NCBI RefSeq assembly: GCF_035994945.1 | Contig: NZ_CP108678.1 | Coordinates: 62,001 to 126,000, forward strand | DNA: 64,000 bases | Direction: 5' to 3' | Origin: Streptomyces sp. NBC_01216 | Lineage (GTDB): Bacteria > Actinomycetota > Actinomycetes > Streptomycetales > Streptomycetaceae | Part shown: positions 1 to 7,691 of the stretch, piece by piece | Layout: each line of letters begins with the position of its first letter | Numbering within the stretch: position 1 is the stretch's first letter | Notes under the pieces: generated by a model | What the model saw: only the letters and a program-made list of their open reading frames with translations | The model's database searches: none | Told to the model about the DNA's origin: nothing | Position numbers and translations under genes: made by a program

Positions 1-87
1 GACAGCGAAGCAGCCCTCGCCCGCCACCCCGTGATGGTCAATCGCCTCCGGGCCGTGCGAGAGAGCAAGCGGATCGCCCGGCAGTAG
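1..87 (+). CDS. C-terminal end of an unknown protein (partial)
   Basis: The window opens inside a reading frame that runs 28 codons to a TAG. The visible tail is basic and helical-looking and ends in RIARQ. The start lies outside the window and nothing points to a function. Confidence 0.5.
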   Translation, partial: DSEAALARHPVMVNRLRAVRESKRIARQ

Positions 88-207
88 CACGGCCATATCG
101 GCCGCGCCCGACCCCCGCGACGCCGCCCGGGCGGGATGCCCCGCCGGGGCAGGCCCCTCCCCTCCCCTCCCTCACCCCACCAGCACCTTTCGAAGGAACG
201 AAGTCAC

Positions 208-477
208 ATGAGCCTGACCATTCCGCCGGCGATTGTCGGCCGCGGAGCGATACGCATCGAGCTGGACCGTGGGATCCACCCGGCCACCCGCAAGCCGCTG
301 CTGGAGCCGGGCACCACTACGCCGACCTCCCGCTGCGGGGCGTGCGCCTTCCTGGTGGAACGGGTGGCCGGAGACGGCAGGGCGCGCATGAAGTGCGCCA
401 TCAAGGTTCAGCGTCGGCGAGGCCCGGACATCAAGCCGGATTTCCCGGCGTGCGTCGAGTTCCGCACCGCCGCGTAG
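208..477 (+). CDS. Small cysteine-containing unknown protein (89 aa)
   Basis: I chose the ATG at 208 because AAGGA lies about 12 bases upstream; the longer frame from 136 has no ribosome binding site and low-complexity sequence. The protein has a CGAC pair near residue 40 and two further cysteines (MKCAI, FPACV), four in all, so a bound metal is plausible. I do not recognise the family. A strong hairpin follows the stop. Confidence 0.65.
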   Translation: MSLTIPPAIVGRGAIRIELDRGIHPATRKPLLEPGTTTPTSRCGACAFLVERVAGDGRARMKCAIKVQRRRGPDIKPDFPACVEFRTAA

Positions 478-489
478 CGGCAACTGCCC

Positions 490-513
490 GGCGGGGCGCA
501 GCCGCGCCCCGCC
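490..513 (+). terminator. GC-rich hairpin after the 208-477 gene
   Basis: A perfect 10-bp stem (GGCGGGGCGC with its complement) closes an AGCC loop 13 bases after the stop. There is no U-tract, as is usual for Streptomyces terminators. Confidence 0.55.
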
Positions 514-541
514 CGCTCCCCCAACGTCAAGAGGTGCCTTC

Positions 542-622
542 ATGTCGAGCGTCAACTCCACCCCGACCGCCGGGCGCGTTCGCGCGTTCCCTCCTTCACA
601 CCTCCTGGGCGGGGGCCACTGA
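542..622 (+). CDS. Small upstream ORF (26 aa) coupled to the next gene
   Basis: An ATG preceded by GAGGTG at good spacing opens a 26-codon frame. Its TGA overlaps the ATG of the next gene (TGATG at 620-624). The tail is SHLLGGGH. The overlap suggests translational coupling, so this may be a leader peptide or a small independent protein. No family is recognised. Confidence 0.45.
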   Translation: MSSVNSTPTAGRVRAFPPSHLLGGGH

Positions 623-996
623 TGGCGGCCGAGCTCACCCTCTCTCGCGGTGAGCCTTGCATCGGATGCGGCGCGCAGGTCGGTACGGAGCACGCCGCCG
701 GCTGCCGGGAGAGCCACTGCCCGCAGACCGGCCTCCCTCAGGCCATCTGCTCTGGCCGGCACGGCCACAGTGGCGGCGGCGTGTGGGCCGGCCTCGTTCC
801 CGGCGAGGGCGCCGCAGTGAGCTTCGGCTGGTTCGCCGAGCTCCGCCCCGGCGAGGGGTGGGTGCCAGTTGAGCCCCGGCCCGACGCCGTGGACTACGGG
901 GCCGACTACATGCCGGACCTCAACAGGGTCTTTTCGCAGGCCCGCTGGAGCCCTGCAGCCCAGAAGTGGGTGCCCCCGCGACCTTCGGCGAGCTGA
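622..996 (+). CDS. Unknown protein with N-terminal zinc-ribbon-like cysteines (124 aa)
   Basis: Residues 12-40 hold CIGCG and then CRESHC and a later ICSG, spacing that could bind zinc. The rest is acidic and aromatic-rich (GWFAEL, DYMPDL) without a recognised domain. The start overlaps the stop of the 26-aa ORF. Of the alternative frames, this one has the clearest ribosome binding site and third-position GC. Confidence 0.6.
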   Translation: MAAELTLSRGEPCIGCGAQVGTEHAAGCRESHCPQTGLPQAICSGRHGHSGGGVWAGLVPGEGAAVSFGWFAELRPGEGWVPVEPRPDAVDYGADYMPDLNRVFSQARWSPAAQKWVPPRPSAS

Positions 997-1029
997 GGGA
1001 GTGGGTCAAAGCGCACCACCGATCAGACA

Positions 1030-1058
1030 TTGCTTAATTCTATGAATATAGATAGTGT
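1030..1058 (+). promoter_or_regulatory. Shared promoter-operator module, copy 1
   Basis: -35 TTGCTT at 1030-1035, 17-bp spacer, -10 TAGTGT at 1053-1058. The spacer begins with the dyad ATTC-TAT-GAAT. It lies 74 bases upstream of the ATG at 1132. Confidence 0.75.
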
Positions 1059-1131
1059 GGAGGCACGCCAGCGGTTACCCGACGGGCCGGCCGCTGGTGA
1101 CCACCCACCCCAACACCCACGGGAGACCACG

Positions 1132-1527
1132 ATGACCTCCGCCGCCAGCAAGCGAGCCGCCCAGATCCACGACCGCCTCTCCGGCCGGGCCCAGCGGGCA
1201 CGGGAGGACCAGAAGAAGAAGCTGGCCGAACACTGGGACCGGTACAAGGGCATGGACCCGGGCATCATCAGCGCGCCGGGCCTGTTCAAGGGCCTGGAGC
1301 TGCGCCAGCAGCTCATCGAGATGTGGTCCGAGGTCGTCGGCCAGTGCGCACTCAGGCACGCCTCGCTGGTCTTCCAGGACGCGATCGCCAGGGCGGAGGC
1401 GACGGTCGACAGGGGAGTGACGGGCGGCATGGGAACCCACGTGTCCAACGCCCGGCAGGAGATGTACGTCGAGGCGTGCCAGTACTTCCGCGAGGAGGCG
1501 GAGGGCATCTACAAGGCGCTGACCTGA
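1132..1527 (+). CDS. Unknown helical protein (131 aa)
   Basis: The ATG at 1132 has GGGAG upstream; the frame could begin at 1030, but that TTG is part of the promoter. The N-terminus is strongly basic and charged (RAREDQKKKL), followed by predicted helices and a conserved-looking aromatic C-terminus (ACQYFREEAE). No known domain is seen. It is the first gene controlled by the shared promoter module. Confidence 0.7.
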   Translation: MTSAASKRAAQIHDRLSGRAQRAREDQKKKLAEHWDRYKGMDPGIISAPGLFKGLELRQQLIEMWSEVVGQCALRHASLVFQDAIARAEATVDRGVTGGMGTHVSNARQEMYVEACQYFREEAEGIYKALT

Positions 1528-1588
1528 ACCCACCCGCTGTCCCCATCGCTTGACCTGGACCGACCACACCACGAACACGGAGGACGCC

Positions 1589-2032
1589 ATGGGCGCCATC
1601 GAGAACCACACAGCCCTGATGTACGGGTACCGCCTGGGGGGTCCGGCCGACGGCTGGGCCGGACTGGCGAGCGACCTGACCTGGTACAGCGCCGATAGGG
1701 AATCCTGGCTGATGCCTCGGGTTTCGTGGGCAACGGAGGCCATGCGCGAGGAGAACCACAGCGACCACTTCGCCGGAGCGGCCGAGGAGTGCTTGGCGGC
1801 TTTCGGGCTGGGCGAACTGCTGCTGCGGACGTACTCGATCGGCCCGGACGACGAGGGTCACATCCTCGCCGCCACCGTCCGCGAGGCCGACGGGAAGCCG
1901 CTCCCCCTGGACGTCGCGGTGATGAGCGCCGTCTCGCAGTACGACGAGCCCCTGGCGCGGGCGCTGTCCGTGCTGGAGTTGCGTCCGCACGCCATGAAGC
2001 CGGAGTGGATCATGGCGAGCTACTACGCATAG
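1589..2032 (+). CDS. Unknown protein (147 aa)
   Basis: GGAGG lies 6 bases before the ATG at 1589; the TTG at 1550 is less likely. The protein is acidic, with tryptophans and tyrosines spread evenly (RLGGPADGW, WSWATEAM-like region), and has no signal peptide or membrane segment. It is probably co-transcribed with the gene ending at 1527. Function unknown. Confidence 0.65.
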   Translation: MGAIENHTALMYGYRLGGPADGWAGLASDLTWYSADRESWLMPRVSWATEAMREENHSDHFAGAAEECLAAFGLGELLLRTYSIGPDDEGHILAATVREADGKPLPLDVAVMSAVSQYDEPLARALSVLELRPHAMKPEWIMASYYA

Positions 2033-2138
2033 CCCACCTCACCTCAGGTTCGGGGGCTGCCGCCGGGCCCCGAGCCCCAGGCGGGGCCCGCCGGCCACAG
2101 CCCGCAGGTCCCGCCCACGACTCACTTTGAAGGGAAAC

Positions 2139-2363
2139 ATGGACGACACGAAGTCCGACCGAACGCCGCGGCCCCGGGCCCGGCGGTTCGCCCTCCCGGG
2201 CAACAGTGACCTGCCGAACCGCCGCACGCACTTCACCTGGCATCTGGAAGAGGTGCGGCTGCCGCCCGCCCCCGGACCCCCCCGAGCCAAGGAGCTGAGG
2301 GCCTCGGACCGGCCTTCGGACGCCAGCCGGGCGCAGGGGTGCGCACCGGAAGGAGGCGCCTGA
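2139..2363 (+). CDS. Small unknown protein (74 aa)
   Basis: The ATG at 2139 follows AAGGGAA. The product is rich in proline and arginine (PRPRARRF) and looks largely disordered. Its TGA overlaps the ATG of the next gene (TGATG), so the two are probably translated together. Confidence 0.5.
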   Translation: MDDTKSDRTPRPRARRFALPGNSDLPNRRTHFTWHLEEVRLPPAPGPPRAKELRASDRPSDASRAQGCAPEGGA

Positions 2364-2593
2364 TGGGCAAGTCCGCGCTGCGGCGCACGAAGGTGTCCGC
2401 CACCCGTAAGCGCGCCTGTCTCGACAAGCGCCCGTACACGTCGCCGGAGTCGGCACAGGAAGCCGCGGATCGGCTGGCGCGCAAGTTTCCCTGGAAGCAC
2501 CCCAAGGTCGCCTATGAGTGCCAGTACAGCGGGCGGCAGCCGCATTGGCACATCGGCCGCCCGTTCGACATCCCTCGGAGGCGGCGGCGTTGA
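2363..2593 (+). CDS. Small basic unknown protein (76 aa)
   Basis: AAGGAGG precedes the ATG at ideal spacing. The protein is highly basic, with TRKRACLDKRPY near the start and a C-terminus of RRRRR, and has one motif of the form YECQYSGRQPHWHIG. The C-x-Y...H-W-H pattern recalls small zinc-ribbon proteins often carried by actinobacterial plasmids, but I cannot name the family. It might bind nucleic acid. Confidence 0.6.
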   Translation: MGKSALRRTKVSATRKRACLDKRPYTSPESAQEAADRLARKFPWKHPKVAYECQYSGRQPHWHIGRPFDIPRRRRR

Positions 2594-2605
2594 GCAACCT
2601 TCGAG

Positions 2606-2634
2606 TTGCTTAAGTCTATGACACTAGGTATTAT
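2606..2634 (+). promoter_or_regulatory. Shared promoter-operator module, copy 2
   Basis: -35 TTGCTT at 2606-2611, 17-bp spacer beginning AAGTC-TAT-GACAC, -10 TATTAT at 2629-2634. It precedes the long rightward run from 2722 to 8413, which includes dpdA and mom. Confidence 0.8.
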
Positions 2635-2721
2635 TTGAGCATCGGTCGACCAGTCGCTCTCGCCCCCAAGGGCCTGCTCCTGGCTCGGCGCTCTCTGCTC
2701 CTCCGCGAACGGACCACCCCG

Positions 2722-3435
2722 ATGACTTCACGACACGTCCTGGTCTGCCTGCCCCCGCAGGCCGCCGAATCCGCTTACGCCCTCGCCGCCCGAGCGCTGT
2801 GCGCTGTCGAGGAAGCCGACGACGACGACTCCGCCAGCTACCTGATCTCCGAAGGCCGGTACGCCAGCCACTTTCCGCTGGTCGCCGGAGCGCCCGACGA
2901 CGACCCTCGCCTCGTACGGTCCGCGGCAGGAGAGCCCGGCCGGTGCGCAGGCGGCGTCCTCAGCCTCCTCGACCTCGCAGCTCTACGGGACCAGCGTGCG
3001 GCGAAGGCGGCCGACCTCTACGACGCCTGGGAGCACGCCACCGAAGGGATGCCCCCCGCCCAGCCGTGGGCCATGTTCGCGGAACAGTGGGGCAGCCACT
3101 CCCCCCGAGCGCACATCGCCTTCCGTGACCAGCCCCGACTCAAGGCCCTGGCCAAGATCAAGGGCGGGCTGGGCCAGGCGGGCCCGCGGCAGCGGCGCGG
3201 GGAGGTGGCGCTGATCAGCCTGGACCGGGCCGGGTTCATCGCGAGGGCACGCCGCCGGGCGGTCCCCGGCCACATCCTCCTCGAACTCGACGGCACATGG
3301 ACCGCAGACCCGGCCGACCTGAACTCGGACGACGACGCCGAGACGGGCAGCACCGCGTACCACGACCACGCGAACGCCTACATCGACGCCCTGCCCGCCG
3401 ACTTCCTGGTCGTCGGCATCGACTGCCGCCGCTGA
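2722..3435 (+). CDS. Unknown protein (237 aa)
   Basis: The ATG at 2722 was chosen because the -10 of the shared promoter lies at 2629-2634 and the upstream part of the frame would be in or near the leader. The protein opens with a hydrophobic strand (HVLVCLPPQ), then acidic loops (EEADDDDSA) and ends with a strand of the type DFLVVGIDC. There is no recognised domain. It is the first gene of the run that leads to DUF4007 and dpdA. Confidence 0.65.
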   Translation: MTSRHVLVCLPPQAAESAYALAARALCAVEEADDDDSASYLISEGRYASHFPLVAGAPDDDPRLVRSAAGEPGRCAGGVLSLLDLAALRDQRAAKAADLYDAWEHATEGMPPAQPWAMFAEQWGSHSPRAHIAFRDQPRLKALAKIKGGLGQAGPRQRRGEVALISLDRAGFIARARRRAVPGHILLELDGTWTADPADLNSDDDAETGSTAYHDHANAYIDALPADFLVVGIDCRR

Positions 3436-3462
3436 CGTCCGGCCCGCCGGAGACGGCCCGTC

Positions 3463-3487
3463 GCCGCCGGGCGGACAGCCCGGCGGC
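3463..3487 (+). terminator. Intergenic hairpin
   Basis: A 10-bp stem (GCCGCCGGGC and its complement) with a GGACA loop lies between the 2722 and 3537 genes. It could attenuate rather than end transcription, since the run of genes continues. Confidence 0.4.
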
Positions 3488-3536
3488 GCCGTTCCGTGAG
3501 ACTCCACCTCCAGCAAAGCCCGCAACAAGGAGACCC

Positions 3537-4430
3537 GTGTCCTGGGACCTCATCCCCGGCGAGCACATCGACCGCGCCGCCCTCCACGCCCGCTTCGGCG
3601 GCCGGATCCACTCCCGCATCAGCCCGTCGAAGCAGAGCCCGAACGTCCACCTGTTCATCACACCGGACGCCGAAGCCAGTTGTCTCGATGGCTGGACCGG
3701 CACTCATCTGCACTTCGGCGGGGAGGGCGGACTCGACGGCACCGACCAGACGCTCTCGCAGGGAAACCGCTCCGTCGTCGAACACGAGCAGGACGGCCGG
3801 GCACTGCGCGTGTTCCTCCAGCTCCACGGACGACCGGCCCAGTACCTGGGCCAGTACCGGCTGGACCCCGAGGTGCCGGTCGTCTACGCCGATGCTCCCT
3901 TCGACGCACGGCGGCCCCAGCAAGTCAGACGGGCCATCGTCTTCCGGCTGCTGCCGCTGAACGGCACCCCGACGGGCCTGGGCACCGCCGACCCCATCGC
4001 AGAACTGAACACCGTCCGCCAGATCGGCCCCGGCACCGTCATGAGGGCCGCCAATCCCAGCCCGGCCGAGGAGGCCGCAGGCAGGCTGCTGCGGGCATAC
4101 GAGAGCTACGCCCGGTGGGCGTACCAGGCGAAGCTGTCCAGCTTCCGAGTCAAGGTGGCCGGGGCCTTCGCCGAACTCCACGTCGACCTGTACGACCTCA
4201 CCCGCAACGAGCTCGTGGTGGCCCGCGCGACAGCAGCTCGCCCTGTCGTGCGGGAAGCCATCGGAGAACTGCACGACCTGGCCCGCTACTTCGACGCGGA
4301 GCCGCGCCGGGTCCTTCTGCTCCCCTCGGCTCCCGACAAGGACCTGACCGAGCTGCTGCACCGCCAGCAGGTAAGCGCCGTCTGGCCCTCCGGCCCCAGG
4401 GCGTTCGCCCGCTCCGAGGTCCCTGCCTGA
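3537..4430 (+). CDS. SRA-like (modified-DNA reader type) domain protein without a nuclease domain (297 aa)
   Basis: AAGGAG sits just before the GTG at 3537. Residues about 10-140 show the layout of the SRA/YDG-like domain found in ScoMcrA-type HNH restriction enzymes: LHARFGG, then ISPSKQSPNVHLF, then FGGEGG followed by GNRSVVEH, GRALRVF, YLGQY and IVFRLLPL. That resemblance is from memory of the family. The C-terminal half (helical, with SYARWAYQAK) has no visible HNH motif, so the protein looks like a reader lacking its nuclease. It lies directly upstream of a DUF4007 gene and a DNA-modification cassette, which fits a role in sensing modified DNA. It could equally be an unrelated fold that only shares these motifs. 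Confidence 0.6.
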   Translation: MSWDLIPGEHIDRAALHARFGGRIHSRISPSKQSPNVHLFITPDAEASCLDGWTGTHLHFGGEGGLDGTDQTLSQGNRSVVEHEQDGRALRVFLQLHGRPAQYLGQYRLDPEVPVVYADAPFDARRPQQVRRAIVFRLLPLNGTPTGLGTADPIAELNTVRQIGPGTVMRAANPSPAEEAAGRLLRAYESYARWAYQAKLSSFRVKVAGAFAELHVDLYDLTRNELVVARATAARPVVREAIGELHDLARYFDAEPRRVLLLPSAPDKDLTELLHRQQVSAVWPSGPRAFARSEVPA

Positions 4431-4444
4431 ACCCTGACCATCCG

Positions 4445-4473
4445 GGTGCCCTGCCGCCGAGCGGCAGGGCACC
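4445..4473 (+). terminator. Strong hairpin between the SRA-like and DUF4007 genes
   Basis: A perfect 13-bp stem (GGTGCCCTGCCGC) with a CGA loop, 14 bases after the stop at 4430. It may terminate or attenuate. Confidence 0.55.
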
Positions 4474-4500
4474 GTCCACGACAAGGAGAACACCGTCCCG

Positions 4501-5484
4501 ATGACGGATCACCCGCCGCTGGCCGGCTGCGTGCCGGCATTCGGCCGCCACCGGACCTACCCCCCGAGGCAGGGGTGGCTCCTGAAGGTCCACCACGCCG
4601 TCCAGGACGACCCGCTGGTCTTCCGCCACCCCGACGCGCCCGTCGTCCTCGGCGTCGGCTCCAGCATGGTGGCGAGCATGCGATTCTGGGCCGGCGCCTT
4701 CGGCCTCGTCGAAGAGGACACCGCAGGAAGCGGAGCGGTGACGCCGACCGCCCGCGGACACTGGCTGCTCGACGAAGCCGGCGCCGACACGTACCTGGAA
4801 GAGCCGGCCAGCCTGTGGCTGCTCCACTGGTGGCTGCTCAACGGCGCGCCCTGCCTCGTCCCGACCTGGCACTACCTGTTCGCGCGCGCCGGACTCTCCA
4901 CCTTCACCCGCGCCGAGCTGCGCACCCAGGTCCGCGGAGCAGCCGAGCGCAGCGGCTGGAAGACTCCGGCGGACGACACCGTCGGCCGCGACATCGCCTG
5001 CATCGCGACGATGTACGCCCCGCAGGTCGCTTCCTCCGACCAGCCGCGCGCCGGCCTCGAGGACATCCTCACCAACCCGTTCCGCGACCTCAACCTGCTC
5101 TCCACCGCTGCCCCGGGGGAGCATCACCGCGGCGACCGCACTCACGTGCTCAGCCTGAACCGCGGGGCCGGACGGCTCGCTCCCGCCGCCGTCCTGGCGT
5201 ACGCCTGCCTCGACTACGTGGCTCGCCGCTGCGCACCGGCTCCCGGAAGCATCACCATCTCGCGGCTGGCCAACGAACCCGGCAGCCCCGGCCGGATGCT
5301 GCTCATCGACACCCGATCGCTCCACAAAGCCCTCGAACGGGCGGCGCGCCGGCACCCGGCACTGTCGGTCGTGGAGTCCGCGGCGGGAGAGGCCCTGCTC
5401 GCCTACGCGGCGCCCCCTGCGGAGCTGGCCGACGAGGTCCTGGCCGCCGCCTACCGCCGCCCGGAGGGCCCCGGTGACCACTGA
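4501..5484 (+). CDS. DUF4007 family protein (327 aa)
   Basis: AAGGAG precedes the ATG at 4501. The N-terminus carries the family signature: FGRHRTYPPRQGWLLK, then DAPVVLGVGSSMV and FWAGAFGLVEE. A second conserved block is WLLHWWLLN. DUF4007 proteins are, as I recall, found next to DndC-like PAPS-reductase genes in defence islands; their activity is unknown. Here the neighbours are an SRA-like protein upstream and a zinc-finger, DpdA and Mom genes downstream, with a DndC-like gene 39 kb away. The stop overlaps the next start, so it is translated with the modification cassette. Confidence 0.75.
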   Translation: MTDHPPLAGCVPAFGRHRTYPPRQGWLLKVHHAVQDDPLVFRHPDAPVVLGVGSSMVASMRFWAGAFGLVEEDTAGSGAVTPTARGHWLLDEAGADTYLEEPASLWLLHWWLLNGAPCLVPTWHYLFARAGLSTFTRAELRTQVRGAAERSGWKTPADDTVGRDIACIATMYAPQVASSDQPRAGLEDILTNPFRDLNLLSTAAPGEHHRGDRTHVLSLNRGAGRLAPAAVLAYACLDYVARRCAPAPGSITISRLANEPGSPGRMLLIDTRSLHKALERAARRHPALSVVESAAGEALLAYAAPPAELADEVLAAAYRRPEGPGDH

Positions 5485-5860
5485 GCTCTCCCGGCCGAGC
5501 ACCGTCGCCGGTGTGCACCAGCCGTTCCCAGCTCCGGTCTACCGGTTCGAGTACGAGCAGCTGCTCGCCGCCGGTGCCCTGGTCGACCGGGCCGGTCGGC
5601 CGGTGAGCGGCGCTCCCTGTCCGACCTGCGACTGGCTGGTGGACACCTTCACCTGCCCCGGCTCCCTGCCCTGCCCGCGCTGTTCGGTCACGGCCGAGCA
5701 GCGGTGCATCCGGCCGAGCGGCCACGCGGCAGACCGGTTCCACACCGGCCGGGTGCGCGCTGCCGAGGCCGAGGACCGGGCCCGCGAGGACGCCGGCGAC
5801 CCGACCCTGCTCGCGCCCTGGCCCGAGCATCCGACACCCGACGAACGGCTCCTGCCATGA
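5474..5860 (+). CDS. Zinc-finger protein coupled to dpdA (128 aa)
   Basis: The GTG at 5474 lies inside the end of the DUF4007 gene, and the stop overlaps the ATG of dpdA (ATGA). Two cysteine pairs (CPTCDW and CPRCSV) are followed by CIRPSGHAA and HTGRVRAAE, the cysteine/histidine pattern of small actinobacterial zinc-finger proteins. Its placement between DUF4007 and DpdA suggests an accessory or DNA-binding role in the modification pathway; this is inference. Confidence 0.7.
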   Translation: MTTELSRPSTVAGVHQPFPAPVYRFEYEQLLAAGALVDRAGRPVSGAPCPTCDWLVDTFTCPGSLPCPRCSVTAEQRCIRPSGHAADRFHTGRVRAAEAEDRAREDAGDPTLLAPWPEHPTPDERLLP

Positions 5861-6660
5861 CTGCCCCCGCCATCACGCCGACCCCCGTCAGGTTCCACCT
5901 GGGCGTCCACCAGCCCGCCTGGATGGAGCACCTCGACTTCCCCCTGTTCGTCTCCAACCGGCGGCTGATGAACCGCAAGTCCCTCCCCCGGGCCGCCGGC
6001 CCCTGGGCCTTGGACAGCGGGGCGTTCAGCGAGGTCGACCTCTACGGCCGGTGGAAGACCACCGCCAAGCAGTACGCCGCCGCCGTCAACCGCTACCACG
6101 ACGAGATCGGCAACCTCGAGTGGTGCAGTCCCATGGACTGGGTCTGCGAGCCCTGGATGCTGCCCAAGACCGGCCTCACCATCGAGGAGCACCTGAGGCG
6201 CACCGTCGACTCCGTCGTCGAACTGCGCTCCCTGGGCATCAAGACCCGCGTCATCCCGGTCCTGCAGGGCTGGCTGCGCCCCCACTACCTCCGGTGCGCA
6301 GAGATGTACGCCGACGCCGGCATCGACCTCCTGGCCGAGCCGCTGGTGGGCGTCGGCAGCATGTGCCGGCGCCAGAACCACTGGCGGGCCTCCCTCCTCC
6401 TGGACGAGCTCGCCCGCCTCGGCGGGCGCGGGGCGCCGCTCGTACCGCTGCACGCGTTCGGCTTCAAGATCCAGGGCCTGACGCTGTCCCGCTCGCTGGC
6501 GTCGGCTGACTCGATGGCCTGGAGCTCGGCCGGCCGCAGGGAGCGCGGGTGCAGCCCGACCCACAAGACGGAGAGCAACTGCATGTCGTACGCGCTCTGG
6601 TGGAGGAACCACCTGATGGAGCGGCTGGAGGACGCGGGGGTGCCGGCGTGCGCGGCGTGA
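5857..6660 (+). CDS. dpdA: DpdA-family 7-deazapurine DNA transglycosylase-like protein
   Basis: 267 residues, shorter than classical DpdA. Recognised blocks are FVSNRRLMNR, GPWALDSGAF with the presumed nucleophile Asp53, MDWVCEP, VIPVLQGW, PLVGVGSMCRRQ, HAFGFKIQGL and SADSMAWS. These match the tRNA-guanine transglycosylase-like fold used to swap guanine for 7-deazaguanine derivatives in DNA. No preQ0 synthesis genes or dpdB-K are in the window, so the substrate would have to come from the host's queuosine/preQ0 pathway. The ATG overlaps the preceding stop and the stop overlaps the GTG of the mom-like gene, so it sits in a tightly coupled cassette. Family assignment is firm; the modification made is not known. 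Confidence 0.82.
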   Translation: MTAPAITPTPVRFHLGVHQPAWMEHLDFPLFVSNRRLMNRKSLPRAAGPWALDSGAFSEVDLYGRWKTTAKQYAAAVNRYHDEIGNLEWCSPMDWVCEPWMLPKTGLTIEEHLRRTVDSVVELRSLGIKTRVIPVLQGWLRPHYLRCAEMYADAGIDLLAEPLVGVGSMCRRQNHWRASLLLDELARLGGRGAPLVPLHAFGFKIQGLTLSRSLASADSMAWSSAGRRERGCSPTHKTESNCMSYALWWRNHLMERLEDAGVPACAA

Positions 6661-6937
6661 CGCCTACCACGGCGGAGATGCGCGGCATCCTCGCCGGCCG
6701 GCCGCAGGGCTGGACCCAGCGCTGGCGGTACGGCCTGCCCAGCTGGCGGCACGTCAGTGAGGGCGGCTTCCGGCGCGAGCGGTACAGTCGTCACCGAGAT
6801 CCCGGAAGCGCTCGCCCGGTCGTTCATCGAGCGCCACCACTACCTGGCCGGCTGGCCGGTTATCTTCATGATGATCTTTCCAGCAGCCACATCAGCCACA
6901 TGCATGCTGAGCTGGCTGAATCATCGGTATCCAAGGG

Positions 6938-7399
6938 GTGTTCGGCATCACAGGCACGTTTGTCACGTCATTCCGCGCGGAACGGGCGACGCTGACCCAG
7001 GACAGGACAGGATGGGTGATCGTCGGAGCCGACGACTACGCCCTTCACCGTGAGCGATCGCTCTTCCTCGCAGGGCTGCGAGATGCCGGCCGGGCCTACA
7101 ACACGGAGAGGACCTACGCCGGGCGAGCGGCGCTGTACCTGTCGTACTGCACGTTCCACCGTCTGGAGTGGGCGCAGATCACGGTGTGGCAGCTCGCACG
7201 CTTCCTGCACTGGCTGGTGGAGGAGCCGCTGCCGTCACGAGCCCGCAACGGGGGCGGGCCGGAACGTTTCCGCGATGAGAACACCGCGAACGCGATCATG
7301 AGTACGGTCTGCGAGTTCCTGAGCTTCGGCGTACGCATGAAGTGGGTCGATCCCGAACTCGCCGGGCAGCTGACCGAGCCCCGCTTTAATGCCAGGTGA
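6938..7399 (+). pseudogene. Truncated tyrosine recombinase (N-terminal core-binding domain only)
   Basis: About 125-150 residues with AYNTERTYAGR, LYLSYC, LARFLHWLVEEPLP and ENTANAIMSTVCEFL, the N-terminal SAM-like domain of Streptomyces-type site-specific integrases. The catalytic domain with its R-H-R-Y residues is absent: the frame stops at 7399. A start at the GTG at 7016 with AGGA upstream is more likely than 6938. It lies inside the 840-bp element and is probably a remnant of the mobility gene or captured DNA. Confidence 0.6.
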
Positions 7400-7691
7400 T
7401 CGGGTCGTACTGATCCACTGGCGGGGACCAGACCAGAGACCTGTCGAGGGCGGGATCAGCCGGGTCAAGGATCCAGGTTGTCCGACCCGAGGGGGACTGC
7501 TCATGTGCTCGGACGAAGACGACGAGGTTTCGCGACTTGCCGTGGACGCTCTCCTCCATGCTCATAGAGGTCATCCTTCCACGTAGCGGGAGTTCAAAGA
7601 CGGGTGTGGACGTGTTGAGCGCTCGGTTGCCTCGTGCCTGATGTGACTGCAAGTAAGTCACGGCTCTGACCAGCCTCAGAGCTTGACACAT
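7386..7691 (-). CDS. Unknown ORF inside the insertion (101 aa)
   Basis: The ATG at 7691 lies within the right terminal repeat, reading leftward into the element. The product includes FELPLRGRMTS, LVVFVRAHEQ and TWILDPADP and ends in ITWH. No ribosome binding site is clear and I do not recognise it. It may be a fragment of a larger gene brought by the element. Confidence 0.3.
   Translation of the reverse strand: MCQALRLVRAVTYLQSHQARGNRALNTSTPVFELPLRGRMTSMSMEESVHGKSRNLVVFVRAHEQSPSGRTTWILDPADPALDRSLVWSPPVDQYDPITWH

Noticed and set aside
3378..4493. Long minus-strand frame opposite the SRA-like gene
   Set aside because: Codon pattern and motifs support the plus-strand gene; the minus frame is low-complexity.
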